Below the pieces are notes generated by a model. It was not told the DNA's origin. It ran no database searches and saw nothing but the letters and a program-made list of their open reading frames with translations. A stretch of DNA of 64,000 nucleotides from Cardinalis cardinalis (Eukaryota; Chordata; Aves; Passeriformes; Cardinalidae): assembly GCA_014549065.1 (NCBI GenBank), contig JACDOX010000007.1, forward strand, positions 6,689,034 to 6,753,033, given 5' to 3'. Positions 1-12,065 of this stretch are shown here, piece by piece. Made by a program: the position numbers and the translations under genes. Each line of letters opens with the position of its first letter. The stretch's first letter is position 1.

Positions 1-99
1 GAGAGGGCATCATAGTTTTTACGGCAAAACACAACCCCTCTAGTCCCCCAGCCAAGGTTNAGCAAGAATAAGCAGTTGTTTTGACAAGTCTTATCACCA

Positions 100-858
100 G
101 TGTCATCTTAACCTCATGAAGTTCAACAAGGCTAAACACAAGGTCTCACACTGGGGCTGGGACAATGCATGGTACTAAGGCAGGCTGGGGGATGAATGGA
201 TTGGGAACAGCCCAGCAGAAAATGACTTGGGGGCACTGGTGCAAGAAAAACTGGACAGGAGTCAACAATGTGCTTGGATCCTGGGCTGTCTCAAAAGCAG
301 CGTGGCCAGCAGGCTGAGGGAGGGGATTCTGTCCCCCTACTCCGCTCTGGTGAGACCCCACCTGGAGAGGGGCATTCAGCTCTGGGATCCCCAACAGAAG
401 AAGGACATGGACCTATTGAAGACAGCTCAGAGGAGGGTCATGAAGATGGTCAGAGGGATGAAGCACCCTCTAACCATGACAGACAGAGAGAGCTGGGGTG
501 GTTCAGCCTGCAGAAGGCTCCAGGGAGACCTCACAGCAGCCTTTTAACATTTAAAGGTGGCTTAGAAGAAGATTAGGAAAGACTTTGCCAAGGCCTGTAG
601 TGAAGTAGAGAGGCTGACATTTTTAAACTAAAAGAAGGTAGATTCTGACTGGACTTAAGGAGGGAATTTTTTTACCACGAAGGTATGAGGCATTGGAACA
701 ATTTTCCTGAGCTGTGGAAGTCCCATCATTTTAAGAGCTCATGGCCAGGTAGTTTGAGCAACCTGGTCTAGTGGAAGGTATCCCTACCCACAGCAGGAGG
801 ATGGAACTAAACGGTCTTGAAAGACCCCTATTAACCCAAACCATTCTCTGATTCCATG
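100..858 (+). mobile_element. CR1 LINE, 5'-truncated, with end of ORF2 and 3' tail
   Basis: The translation around 227-547 carries the characteristic end of the CR1 reverse-transcriptase ORF: LGCLKSSVASRLREGILSPY, then YSALVRPHLE and KKDMDLLKTAQRR. Downstream are typical CR1 3' UTR phrases such as GAGGCATTGGAACA and AGCAACCTGGTCTAGTGGAA, ending near 855 in a decayed form of the CCATTCTATGATT tail. Frames are interrupted, so it is inactive. The left boundary is approximate because the first hundred bases are not clearly CR1. Confidence 0.92.
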
Positions 859-2995
859 GCCTATTCTAGACACCCTCTTCAGTAGCTTGCNTATGAANAT
901 TAAACTCAATCTATGGTTATACACAGCAGTGGAAGCTTTGAAAATACCTCCTGGAATAATGAACTTTTAGCTGGGCAATATAATTTCTTCTCAGACTGGC
1001 TAACTTAGGGCCAGTATAGTAACTATCTTTAACACTGGAATGGAGGAAAGTTGGTTGGGCTCCTAACTTTTTTCAGCTAAGTCCAAAACCTGTATGGATT
1101 GACAGTTAAAAACAACCACTGTGAGACAACCAAAACAGAAGCTGGTCAAGAAGTTTGAAACATCACAGCAAACAGCTTCATGTAACACCTCTTTCCACTG
1201 TGATCAACACTATGTAGCAAATGCAGCCTATACTGATATCAGATTTGCATAAGACATTTCCTATAAAAAAACCAAGTAGCAAACAGCCCTGAAATAGAAG
1301 TAGGTAGGTCATGATAAAAGAAAGATATGAAATATTAATCAGTTAAAGTAAAAAGGGTTGGGTTTGGTTCTAGAAACATGAGTTACACATAAACCAAATG
1401 TAATGTCAAAGGCATGAGGAAAGCTGTTCAGACAAGATGGGCTCCTCATAACCTGCCACCTGCAGAAAACACTGCTCTACAAATAATGAGAATGCATAAT
1501 TCTGAAAAATGTTTCTCGTTCCCTCATAGAGTGCTAAGAGTGACAGGTACATCCTCCATGTCAAGTGAAGTTTTCAAAAGCAGAGGTAATGGCAACTGCA
1601 GTTTAGGATTCTTTTTCACGACTTAATTAAGCTTGTAATTAACAGTCAGGGTGAAAAAAAGAACAAGATCCTAACTTAGCAAGGAGAGGAATTTTACTAG
1701 TACATTAAATGACAAACTGAACAAAGCTGTGATGCTAATAAGCAGGGCAAAGATTATTTAACCNTTCCAGCACTCAATAATAATTGCCTCAGAACACAAA
1801 TACAACAGGGAGCATTAATGGGCCAATAAAAAAAGACTTCTAAAATAAAGAATAAGCAAAGGTTTTGCTCCTTACCTTTAAGCAATGTTTAAAACAAAGA
1901 TAAAAATTTAGAAAAGTTAATTGGAGAAAAGGAAAGACCCAGAAGAAACTTAACAAGGAATTTTCCCCACAACAACCAACCAAAGAAACCCTAAGAGCCT
2001 ATAAAAACTGAACTAGTAAAACTTGCAACATTTAAGATGTTTCAGATTACAAGAAATTGCTTTTCCCCTGCAGTCCATCCAGCTGGAACCAGACTAGAAC
2101 TATTACNGTATTTCAGCTTTTTTTAATGAAGGAAACACCTGCCAAGTCCAAGAACATCATCTAAGGCCTCCTTCAAGCTTAACACCTCCCAAATATTTAA
2201 TCTGTTGTATTCTGATCATGTATTTCCCAGTCACCAACATCTGTGATGTTTGGACAGGAGTTAGCAGCTGAAAAGATTACCTGCAAGTCTCTTTGAACAA
2301 GAGCAATACGTTACATGCTGTTTACTTAAGGATTTACTGATCAGGTCCTAGAAAGGAAACAGTCCTTTTGATGGTACTCNCCCTCTGTTTAATGAGAGCT
2401 CTCATATTATTTCCATGGAATGTTTATCTGAGATTTGAGACAATCAGTTTAAGGAGTGCCTCAAGAATCTGTCAGCTACATTCTTTTTTCACTTGTTATN
2501 AGAAGCAACAGAAAAATAATGGCCTTTTCTCAAAAACTTTACCAAAACTAACAGATATAGCCATAATGTATCAAGTACATCATATTTACGGAAACAAGCT
2601 CAGTTGTGGCAATATCTGAGCAGCTGTTTTCAGATCTTTTTGAGGGCCTTCAGATACTGACATTTAAGTCATTATATGCTTCATGCTCAGGAAGCATCAT
2701 GACAGCATGCTTAGCTAAAAATATTCTAATGTCTATTTATTGTCAGTGTAATTAAGTCTTGCATGACAGAATTAAGTGATACTTAAAGAGACTGGGTTTC
2801 AGGAAGTATTTATAGACATCTATAAATAAAACCAGAGGAAACATAGCTATTTCACAGCCCCTGCTACAAACACAAGAGTTAAACTGGCAAGTCATGTTTG
2901 GAAGACATCCTGCCTACCTCTCTCCCTGGGAAAGTACCCACATTGTATACAGGATGATTTGGACTCTCTAGAGTAATATCTGTTACTGCCTCTTG
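859..2995. other. Intronic sequence, nothing recognised
   Basis: AT-rich single-copy-looking sequence with several isolated N characters. I see no convincing exon, repeat or RNA gene. Short open frames (for example 1414-1626 on the plus strand) lack protein features. Confidence 0.6.
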
Positions 2996-4072
2996 TGTGG
3001 TGGGTTGACCCTGTCTGGATGCCAGGTGCTCACCAAAACCATTCTATCATTCCCCTCCTCAGTGGGAAAAGGGAGAGAAAATATAATAAAAGGCTTGTGG
3101 GCTGAGATAAGGAAGGGAGAGATCCCTCACCAGTTACTGTCATAGCCTAAATAGCCTCTGCTTGGGGAAATGAAATGAAATGAATTTATGAGCTATCAAA
3201 TCAGAGTAGGACTGTGAAAAGTAAAACATATCTTAAAAATACCTTCCCTCNACCCCTCCCTCCTCGCCTTTATTCCTGATTCTCTACCTCCTTTCCCCCA
3301 GCAGCACAAGGAGACAGGGAGTGAGGGCTGTGATCATTTCCTCACACGCTGTTTCCTTTTCAGCAAGAGGTTTCCTTCCCCTGCTCCAACATGAGGTCTC
3401 TCCCAGGGAAGACAGTCNTCCATGAACTTCACATACATCCTTCCCATGGATTGCAGCTCTTCACAATCTGCTCCAGCAGGGGTCCCTCCCACAGGCTCCA
3501 GTCCTTCAGGAACAGGCTGCTCCAGCATGGGTGCTCCTNGGGATCACAAGTTCTGTCAGGAAACCTGCTCCAACATCAGCTCATCTCCACAAGGCCACAG
3601 GTCCTGCAAGGAGCTACTCCAATGCAGGCTTCCTACAGGGCCACAGGTTCCTTCAGGTATCTACCTGCTCCAGCATGGACCTCTGCATCCCTATGAACCT
3701 GCACGGGGCTACAGGGGGACAACTGCCCCACCGTGGTCTGCACCCCAGGCTGCAAGGGAATCTCTAGTCCTGCAACACGAGCACCAACTTTGGTGTCTGT
3801 AGAATTGTTTGTGTCATATTATCACCCCTCTCTTCTCTGGCTGCAATTACTTCTGCANAGTACCTTTTCCCTACCCTTAAATACATTATCCCAGAGANGT
3901 TACCTTCACCCCTGACTCCAAGATGGCCCCACCATCAGCNTTGGCCAGTGGGTCCATTTTGGAGCCATCTGACATTGGCCCTGTCAGACATGGGGGAAGC
4001 TCCTGGCAGATTCTCACAAAANCCACCCCTGTAGCCTCCTAAGTACTAAAACCTTGCCACACAAACCCAACA
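2996..4072 (+). mobile_element. Solo LTR of an endogenous retrovirus (about 1.08 kb)
   Basis: The element begins TGTGGTGGGTTGACC and ends near CACACAAACCCAACA, so it has the TG...CA termini of an LTR. Its interior holds a set of diverged short motifs built on 'ctgctccagcatgg' and 'ggtcctgc' (about 3385-3760), typical of a long bird LTR I recall as widespread in songbird genomes. The exact family and class (ERVK- or ERVL-like) I cannot assign from memory. There is no gag, pol or env nearby, so it is a solo LTR left after recombination. I do not see a clear target-site duplication: the six bases on each side differ. Its open frames are incidental. Confidence 0.8.
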
Positions 4073-4078
4073 TACTCC

Positions 4079-4432
4079 TATTCACCCTGGAAAAGTGAAG
4101 GCTTTGAGTGACCTCACTCACAGTGAGTGACAAGAGCCTATAGGAAAGAGGCAGAGGGTCTATTACAAGGGCATGTAGTGACAGCACAAGGGGGAACGGC
4201 TTCAAACTGAAAGAGAATATGTTTAGATATTAGGAAAAAAAATCTTTACTCTCAGCATGGTGAGGCACTGGAACAGATTGCCCAGAGAAGTGGANGCCCT
4301 ATNCCTGGAAGTGTTTGAGGCCAGGCTGGATGGGGCCCTGAGCNACCTGATCTACAGGAAGATGTAGGGGGTGATTGGAACTAGATGACCTTTAAGGTCC
4401 CTTCCAACCCAGGCCATTGATTCTTTAATTCT
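4079..4432 (+). mobile_element. CR1 LINE 3' end
   Basis: It starts with TTCACCCTGGAAAAGTGAAG and runs through CR1 3' phrases: CTATTACAAGGGCATGTAGT, GAGGCACTGGAACAGATTGC, GAACTAGATGACCTTTAAGG and CCTTCCAACCCAGGCCATT, then a decayed ATTCT tail. Only the 3' UTR and the last few ORF2 codons remain. It begins within about ten bases of the LTR's right edge, which suggests either a nested insertion or truncation at that point. Confidence 0.92.
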
Positions 4433-4822
4433 ATATTGATCAGCATTCCTGCTAGAAAAAATACAAGATCTTATCTATACAATGAGGATTATCTGCCTTA
4501 CAGTAAAAGATCCTCTTCCATTTTGTGTATTTTCCGCTTCCTACCTTCCTTAAATTTATAATGGTAGAAAATTTGGTTCTTAAAAAAAAGTAATACCAGG
4601 AATTAACAGTCTTTGCTAAGAAAATGTAATAGCACTACATACTGGGAAAGAAGTTACAAACCCCTACAAGGAGAGTGCTGTAAGGTAAATTTAGATGCAT
4701 TTAATACAACACACAAAAATCTTGGTCAAAAAGGCCTTTCCCACATTGCTCGTACTTTCATTTTGTACTTTCATTAGCTCATCTTGAGTTTGGGAGCAGA
4801 GAGGATCTTCTAATATTACATT

Positions 4823-5040
4823 TTAGGTACTGTCTCTTATTAGGTCTTGCACACTCCTTGAGGAGATCAGGTCTTCAGACTCATTTAGCCAGACAGCAGC
4901 ACACGTTGTTCCAACACCCACACCGGCTATGGAATACAGCCATGCGTCAGACAGAGCGGAGAAGCAGCAGCTGCCATTTGACATCCTGTCCATAAGGGCT
5001 ACCAGCAGAACTGCCACACAGATGTCTCATCATGAGANGA
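4823..5040 (-). other. CpG-containing open patch, possible exon, unassigned
   Basis: Within AT-rich intron, this stretch has several CpGs and an open minus-strand frame of about 64 residues ending near 4823, beginning MAVLLVALMDRMSNG and containing AWLYSIAGVGVG and LNESEDLISSR. The plus strand is also open over much of it, which weakens the coding case. A possible acceptor (TGTGTGGCAG) precedes it and only a weak donor follows (ACA|GTACCT). I do not recognise the peptide, and it is not catulin. It could be an alternative exon, a decayed gene fragment or a regulatory element. Confidence 0.2.
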
Positions 5041-5630
5041 GCCTCAGGGATCTTAGGAAGTGAACAAGGACTACCTGCTTAGCAGCCCTAGAAGACAAAA
5101 GTCTGTTAAGATTAGATACCTGTCCAGACACTAATAGAAATCTTAAGCATTTTGTACAANTTCAAGCATTAAAGTATTTTTTTAAAGTTCAGCTAGTGTG
5201 TGGATTTTTGGCATCAGAAAATTCGTATCTTTCTATTCATATTTACTTTTGTAGAAAAATTCAACAAATAAACTTNGCAAAAACTCAATCTTGAAAGTTT
5301 TCAAAGGTTGCTAACTACTAATGCACTAGTTAACTGTGAGAACCCATTTTTTTTTATGCTAAAAACATTATTTCCGACAATTGCCCCTGCTTTATGGACT
5401 ATCGAACCAGAACAGTTTGTTCTACANGTTATTATGCAAAGGGACAATCAACACTTTTTGTAGAAGTCACGCAGACATTCAGGATGCTAAGTCAACACTT
5501 CTGAGACAGCTTCCATGAAGCGATATAATCCAGCTACCCCCAGTTCATGAATTTTCCTCGTAGTCCCTCTGGACTGGTGTCTAGAATAGCAGTACAAATG
5601 CACTGCATATCCAAGACTGCTGAGTACTTA

Positions 5631-5660
5631 AGACTTGTGGCATTGAGACTTGTGGCATCG
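5631..5660. repeat. 15-bp tandem duplication
   Basis: Two adjacent copies of AGACTTGTGGCATTG, the second differing by one base (T to C near the end). Likely a replication slippage product. Confidence 0.9.
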
Positions 5661-8600
5661 TACCTTAACCTGGAGACTTTTTTAAAGNATCTTCTCATTG
5701 GTTTTATACACATCTTCTATAAAAACCTTCAGGGAAGCAATTAAATAAACAACTTTAACAACCTGTAGGCTGGTTCACTTATCTGTGGGCAAATGTTAAC
5801 ATGCTTAGCAGAGCCTCAGGCAATCTTTCACACACAGTGTCTAAGAAGCTGGTAAGCCACCTTTGAAAAGGAAGGAGGAACAATCCATGACCTGCAGTGA
5901 CAAGTAGGAGCTGCCAAGCACAAGAAGAACAGCCTTACCAGCTCAGATCACTGGGGTACCTCACCTAGCATCTTATACTCCAGTCCTCCACATGCTTGAC
6001 TAGAAAAGATCATGAGAGTTAAACAAGCAAACGCAACATGAGCTATAATGCACTTGTAGCCAGATTTCCAGCTAGAGAACTGCAAACTGTACATTAAATT
6101 TTAAAACACTACAAAACCTAATTGTCACAAGCACAATACCTTCACCAGACAGAAATATTATCTGGAAGAGGTGAAAACAGTCCTCTTCACCTCCTTCACA
6201 GCCATACTTAAAATCTACTCTTTGTAAAGTTCACCAGGAAAAACAGGAGTACAACTTCAAATTCAAATAGGCACCTCAGATTATTAGTACCATTGCTATG
6301 TACTTGTTAGACATTCTTGGAATTCTTAAGAGATCAAAAGAAAGGATTCAACTCAGAACAAGACTGTACTATAGCAGTGAATACCCCTTCTTTGTGCTGA
6401 ATGCATTCCTAGAAAACCGAGGAACTTCTAAACTTCAAGTTCCAAACCAAACAGCATTGAGAAAATTATTAGCTAAAATGTGATATAGATGAACTTGTTC
6501 AAACGCAGTGCAGAAATTTGATGACACCAATTTATTTCCTCCAGTGTGGGTTATTTTGGGTTTGGGCATTTGTGTAGTAGATTTTCTTTGTTTGGTTGTT
6601 TGGTTTGTTTTTTTTTTTTTTCAAAGCAACAAGAACTCTGAAAATTTAAAGACTTTTGTTTTCCCCCACGGTATTAAATTATTTCCAATTTTTTTTTTTG
6701 TAATTGTGAAAAGGAGGATCAGAGGGGAAAAAAGGAATGAACATAGCTCACTATTTTTGCAGCCTGTAGATTCTTGATATNGAGGATTGAATGAATGATG
6801 TCATTAAAGTACCCTACTGCAGAGGAGGAATATGCTTTTTTTCATGTTCTCTTTTCACAGACTCCTTAAAACCAGGGATCCCCACTGATGTGCAAAGGTG
6901 AAGCAGAAAAGTACACAAAAACCAATCTGCATTGCTGCTATCCTCTTTTTTCCACACNTGAAGAGGAGACCAATCACTGGAAAATCCTTAGTGGGGCTTA
7001 ACCAATGATCAAATGTACCTTGTTTACTCTTACTCCCACATGGTGTCCAAGTCAGAGGACTGGCNCCATCATTCACCCAAAAAAGGAGTCTTCAGAATTT
7101 CTGTAGCAATGAGTGACCATGAAAAAGATCATCATTTTCAGACAATTCAAATTCAATCTTTCTTCCCTTTTTTGAGAGGTGCATGCANGTTCACAGACCA
7201 AGCTGGCACCAAAATTTGTACCCTTGAGCAACTCGACATGAGCTGGCAAAGATAGTTTTTCAAACAAGGTCCAACTTAACTTCTTCTGACAATAGAATAT
7301 GTGCATCAGAAAGCACACTGGACATATAAAATATGCATTCACCATTACAAAATGTGATCAGAAGTAAAACTGGCTTTCTAACTCAACTGCTGTCTTGGAA
7401 GTTTGAAATGCACAACTACCTCACTGGAAAAGGTGAGTACTGTCTAGTAGACCAAATAATTGGGTTTCGGGGCATACCAGGCNGTACATTTTCCTCCCCT
7501 CCTGTTGCCCTTCAGTATCTTCTTACCCAAACAGCTAGATTTTATAAACAAAGCAATTTCTGCTCTTCATTCCACACCTAGAAAGCCTGGGCAAGATTAA
7601 GCCTAAGAAAATCCAACTCAGAGGGGAGTTCATTGTTTAAAGTATACTTTCAGATTTGGTCAAAACAGATGGAGACATGTTTTCACCACCAGAGAGATGC
7701 AAGTCTCAGAAATAACTCTATTTACTAACATAATCAGATAACCTCAAAACCAGAGACTGGCAAACAGTCATTCTGGCTTTTCCCCCTGTCTTGCTCTTGT
7801 TAATGTACCTAACCTTGTACTGCTTGTGCAAACAATGCCTGAGCCAGCTCTGAGCTGCTTATTCAAAAAACCCACCACTGTTGTGGAACTAAAAACTCAG
7901 ACATTGTAATAAAGGATGTAGCAGGGACAACACACTTATTTCACCTGCAACTGAGAATTCTTTCCATTCAGAATGACTCCTGAAGATGTAGAAAATGTTC
8001 CTTGTTAGTTCACAAGCAGGTGGCTTCCCTACCATGAATACCAGCTATTCAATCCTCCTCACACTGCATCTTCCCGACTGAAGAGTTCCTGCAGCCTCTT
8101 TCAGAGAAGGCTTCCTTAGCAGCATTTTGACATCCCACTTCAGAGCAACACCTGGTATTCCATTTTGAAAAGCACAGACTTGCTCTAGGGATTAACTGAG
8201 AAGTACAGTATGCTCTGGAAAAGGCTATGCAAATCCAACTACTATCCACCTACAGGAGTGCAAAACAAAAACTTAATATAATCCAGGAACTATTATCTTA
8301 TTTATGCTAAAGTGCCTGTATGTTCTTTTGATTGCTTCATTGAAGAGCTCCAGGGCAATAAAAACTCATTCAGTTGGAAAATTTAAGAATATTTAAATAA
8401 AACAGAGATACAATACAGAATCTTTGGTAATTAAAAGGGAATGCTCCATGCACTGGTCTAACTCCTACATGTTAAGTGCTTGCAACACTGTATTACCCCT
8501 CCGCTTGCAAACATTCTTCATGTCCATGAATAAACAAACTAACAAAAATACTATCATAACCCCCATGCTGAAAAGATTATACTACTACAGAACAACTTTG

Positions 8601-10299
8601 CTTTATTATTTGAATAATAGGATTTGTGTGGTTCTAAATGGTTATATTCATTCTGTTTAATAAAAACATATTTCTGTAAGACAAAAGAAACATTTTTTTT
8701 AGTTTTCTATGCACGTCAGAAAGAACTTTGGGATTTGTTCATAAAATACTTTTCCGATTTGTGCTTAGGAGTTATCTTACNATTTTAGGCACACAACTAA
8801 GAAATAATCCAATTCAGTATCTAAAGTAAAGTAACAGTTATAAGTTGGCTCTAGAGTCTATATCACTTCTCATTTACCCCATTAGCTTTAAACAAGGCTC
8901 TTAATGAAATGCAGTATAGCTCAATAAGTGAAAAATAGACTTTAAGGTTCTATCTAGCAAGGGTTATACTTTTCTAATGAATAAAGAAACATAAAATAAA
9001 TCCATGCAGAAAGCCACAGCTCATAGTACCACACAACAGTTTTACTAAACTATAATCAGAGTTGTTTGCAATCATTAATTCATAAATCATCCTTTGGGGA
9101 TTTCCCTACCTAATCTGTCTAAAACCATCTGGTAACAATGCCAAATAGCAAGAAAGCTGCTCTAATTCTTCTTGTGCAGGATCATAGAGAGGCAGTTTTG
9201 ATTCAATGCTCATTCTACTGGAAAACTACAAAAATTTGTTTAATCTGCAGAGAAGTCATTAATCAGATCACAAAAATATGAAGGATACGATACCATTGAA
9301 AAAGAGCAATTGATTTTCAGCTATGTCAGTAAAAAGCATCTTCCTTCAGCCACTTGAAATGTTAGTCTGACTCCTTTANCACATCAAAGACTAAGGTATT
9401 GAACATTATAAAGCAGTAGCCAAGCTTAACTCAAAGCCAGTTTTACTATCCAAGGGTTCACAGAAAAAAGCCTGAAACCACAGCTGTTTCATCATAGTGC
9501 TGTGGCTCATGTGATAAAATGTTCAAGCGTAATTTTCCTTGTAAAGCAGAATATAATTAGTGATAGTAACATCATTATTTATTAATGCAACAAAATAATT
9601 TGATTTACCTCTAAGTTATTCTGAGGTACTCCTGGGCTCCTGAGCATACCTTATAAACCACAACTGTAAATGATTATCTATTTCTCTTTCAATGTTTCAC
9701 AATGACCTAGCTTCAATGACTAAATGATGTCAATCAAAAACTTGTCTCATTAAAAGGAAACCTGCAACCACATCAGCCAAGAAATACAATTGATACCTTG
9801 AAATAATCACCTTTTCTACATCCAGATGACAATCTCCTAAGATTAACTCTTCTGCATAAATCAAAGTGAAACAATCAGGCTCCTTTAGGGGCACAGAGCA
9901 CCAAGTGTAGGCTGAGTAACAGCTGAGCTTCTGCCAGAAAAAGAATTTGCATGGAGCTTAAAAGAAACCAGATGCTCACAACTTAAATTGGAACACCTAT
10001 GGAACCGCAGGGAGAAGTCAGGCAGCACCATGTGCTTCTGGGCCCACAGCAGTCACAGCATATGATCCACTGCAGAGTTTCTCTGCTGTACAGGGGGTAA
10101 ACTCTTCTGACTTAAGCAGGAGGTTTGCCTCCCTCCATAGAAGTTACAGCACAAGCTTTTATACCACAATTTGTAGTTTTATTACTCAACAGTAGTGCCA
10201 AGTTTCAAGCCTAAAGCGAGTTAATTCATAAGACAGAATATTCTGGAAAAGAGGAGAAACAGCTTCTCAAAGCTTTCAAGTTACCAGGATTTTTAATGT

Positions 10300-10686
10300 A
10301 TGGAAAAACAAAGACATGGTCCCAAGAAGCAGTTTAAAAGGAGAGCATTTTTATCCCTCAAATGCAATGAGCTAAAGACAAATATGGATCATCCTACTTT
10401 TTCAAAAAAAGAATTTTCTCATCCTCCAAAAAGAGCCATAAGGGGCAATGCACAAGCTCTGGCACCAGCCAACAATGTAAGAACACTTCAGCACCTTAGA
10501 CATATGAAAGGGAAAGACCTAGAGGTACCAAAAAAATGCCCAGTGAAACAAGGCAGCCAAGGGATTTGCTGGAACAAATCTGTCAGTGCATCTGCTGCAT
10601 GGGAAATGCAAATAAGTCGAAGTGAATGTGAGTTTGGACTGAAGGCTGAAGTTCAAGAAGCGAATGAGACTACATACATTCCTTAA
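10300..10686 (+). other. 128-codon open frame, probably non-coding
   Basis: An ATG-started frame of 128 residues rich in Lys and Arg (begins MEKQRHGPKKQFKRR, ends NETTYIP). It is among the longer frames outside repeats in the window. I recognise no domain, signal peptide or membrane segment. The composition is what A-rich sequence gives by chance on the strand opposite the host gene. Listed only because of its length. Confidence 0.1.
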
Positions 10687-11024
10687 GATTATGAATATTG
10701 TCCAGAGAGTATATGAGACACCTCTATTTAGAATCTAATTGAGAAAAGGAATGCATTTGATTAACAAGTTCAAAAGTAGATATGTAATGAGCCTCTACTA
10801 CAATACAATACTATGGCTACAGACATTCAAACAGTAGCTTATATACAAGACTGATGCATGATGCAGAGGAAAAAAAAAGGCAGGGACAATGTGCTGGGTT
10901 TTCCTCCCCCAGTTTTGTAGAATTCCAAGAATAAAGAACTAGCGATAAATAAATTAGAAGCCTAAGCTTTTAACAGAAGCCTGTCTGCTTTAAAGCTGTT
11001 AGAAAAAAACAACTGAATTTCAGA

Positions 11025-12065
11025 AGGTTCCTCTCTTCCAATCTCTCCAACCTGTCAAGGTCCTTCTGAAGGGCTGCACAGCCCTCTGGCNTATCAGACA
11101 CTCCTCCCAGCTTTGTCTCATCAGTGAACTTGCTGAGGAGGCACCTGCCCCTTCAGCCAAGTCACTGATGAACTATTTAAACAAAACTGGGCTCAGTATT
11201 GAACTTGGGGAACAGCACTTGTGACAGGCCTCCCACTAGACCCTCTGTCACTGATTACAAACCCTCTGGGACCTGCCATTCAGTCAGTTCTCAGACCACC
11301 TCACTGTCCACTCATCCAGTCCACAATTCCTGAGTTGGCCTGTGAGTATGTTGCAAGAAACAGTGTCCAAACGCTTGCTGAAGTAGAAAAGATCTGCTCT
11401 CCCCTCATCCATTCAGGAAGTTATTCCATCATAGAAGTCAATAAGGTTGGTCAAGCATGATTTACTTTAATGAATCCATGCTGACTACCTCTGAACCCCT
11501 TCTTGTCATCCATGTGAATGGAGACTGCTTCCAGAATGAGGCGCTCCACCTTTCCAAGGATTAAGGTGAGGATGACTGGCCAGCAGTTCCCTGGCTCCCC
11601 TTTCTTACCCTTTTTGTAGGCTGGGGTGACACTTGATTTCTTCAGTCCTCAGGCACCTCCCCTGATCACCCAGACCTTTCAAAGACACCTGTGAGCACCC
11701 TCCCTGTGGTGTCTGCCAGCTTCCCCAGCACTCATGGATACATCCCCTCACTGCCCATTGACTTGTGGATGTCAAGTTTGCCCACATGTTCTCTAACCCA
11801 AACTTTCTTGATGAGGTACAAGTCTTACATTCCTTTACTCTGGTCTCCTGAGTTAGAGATTCCTGAGGGCTGGTGTTGCCAGTGAAGACTGATGCAAAGA
11901 AGGCATTCAGTAACTCCACCTTCTGTGCATCCTCCCTTACCAGGGTCCTGCCTCCATTTAACAATAGGTTCACATTCCCCTTAGATTTTCTTTTGTTATT
12001 GATGTATTTGAAGAAGCCATCTGAGGACTTCCAAGCCAGCAAATCCACAAAACAGCTTCCCCAAA
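11025..12065 (-). mobile_element. CR1 LINE fragment, reverse-transcriptase region of ORF2
   Basis: Read on the minus strand, the sequence begins near 12040 with SSDGFFKYINNKRKSKGNVN and LLNAFFASVFTGNTSPQES, hallmarks of CR1 ORF2 just ahead of the RT core. It then passes through decayed matches to RT motifs (LILGKVERLILEAVS, SQHGFIK) with many stops and shifts, and ends near 11025 without the CR1 3' UTR. It is thus truncated at both ends. The larger intact piece (11605-12048) is a transposon remnant, not a host gene. Confidence 0.9.

Larger units (their letters stand above)
4433..11024. other. Intronic sequence between CR1 elements
   Basis: AT-rich, mostly featureless. It holds a small CpG-containing patch (4823-5040, listed separately), a 15-bp tandem duplication (5631-5660), T-rich tracts at about 6590-6700 and a 128-codon open frame at 10300-10686. 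I see no CTNNAL1 exon and no dispersed repeat that I recognise. Confidence 0.6.

Noticed and set aside
227..576. Overlapping plus-strand frames of about 100 codons
   Set aside because: Both lie in the CR1 copy; one is the end of ORF2 and the other its shadow.
3334..3802. Several frames of 60-126 codons
   Set aside because: They fall inside the solo LTR and show no retroviral protein motif; they result from its internal repetition.
8049..8249. Cys-rich minus-strand frame as a CTNNAL1 exon
   Set aside because: It does not resemble any part of alpha-catulin and lacks good splice sites.
11605..12048. 147-codon minus-strand frame as a host gene
   Set aside because: Its residues match CR1 ORF2 (FFKYINNKRK, LNAFFASVF), so it is a transposon remnant.
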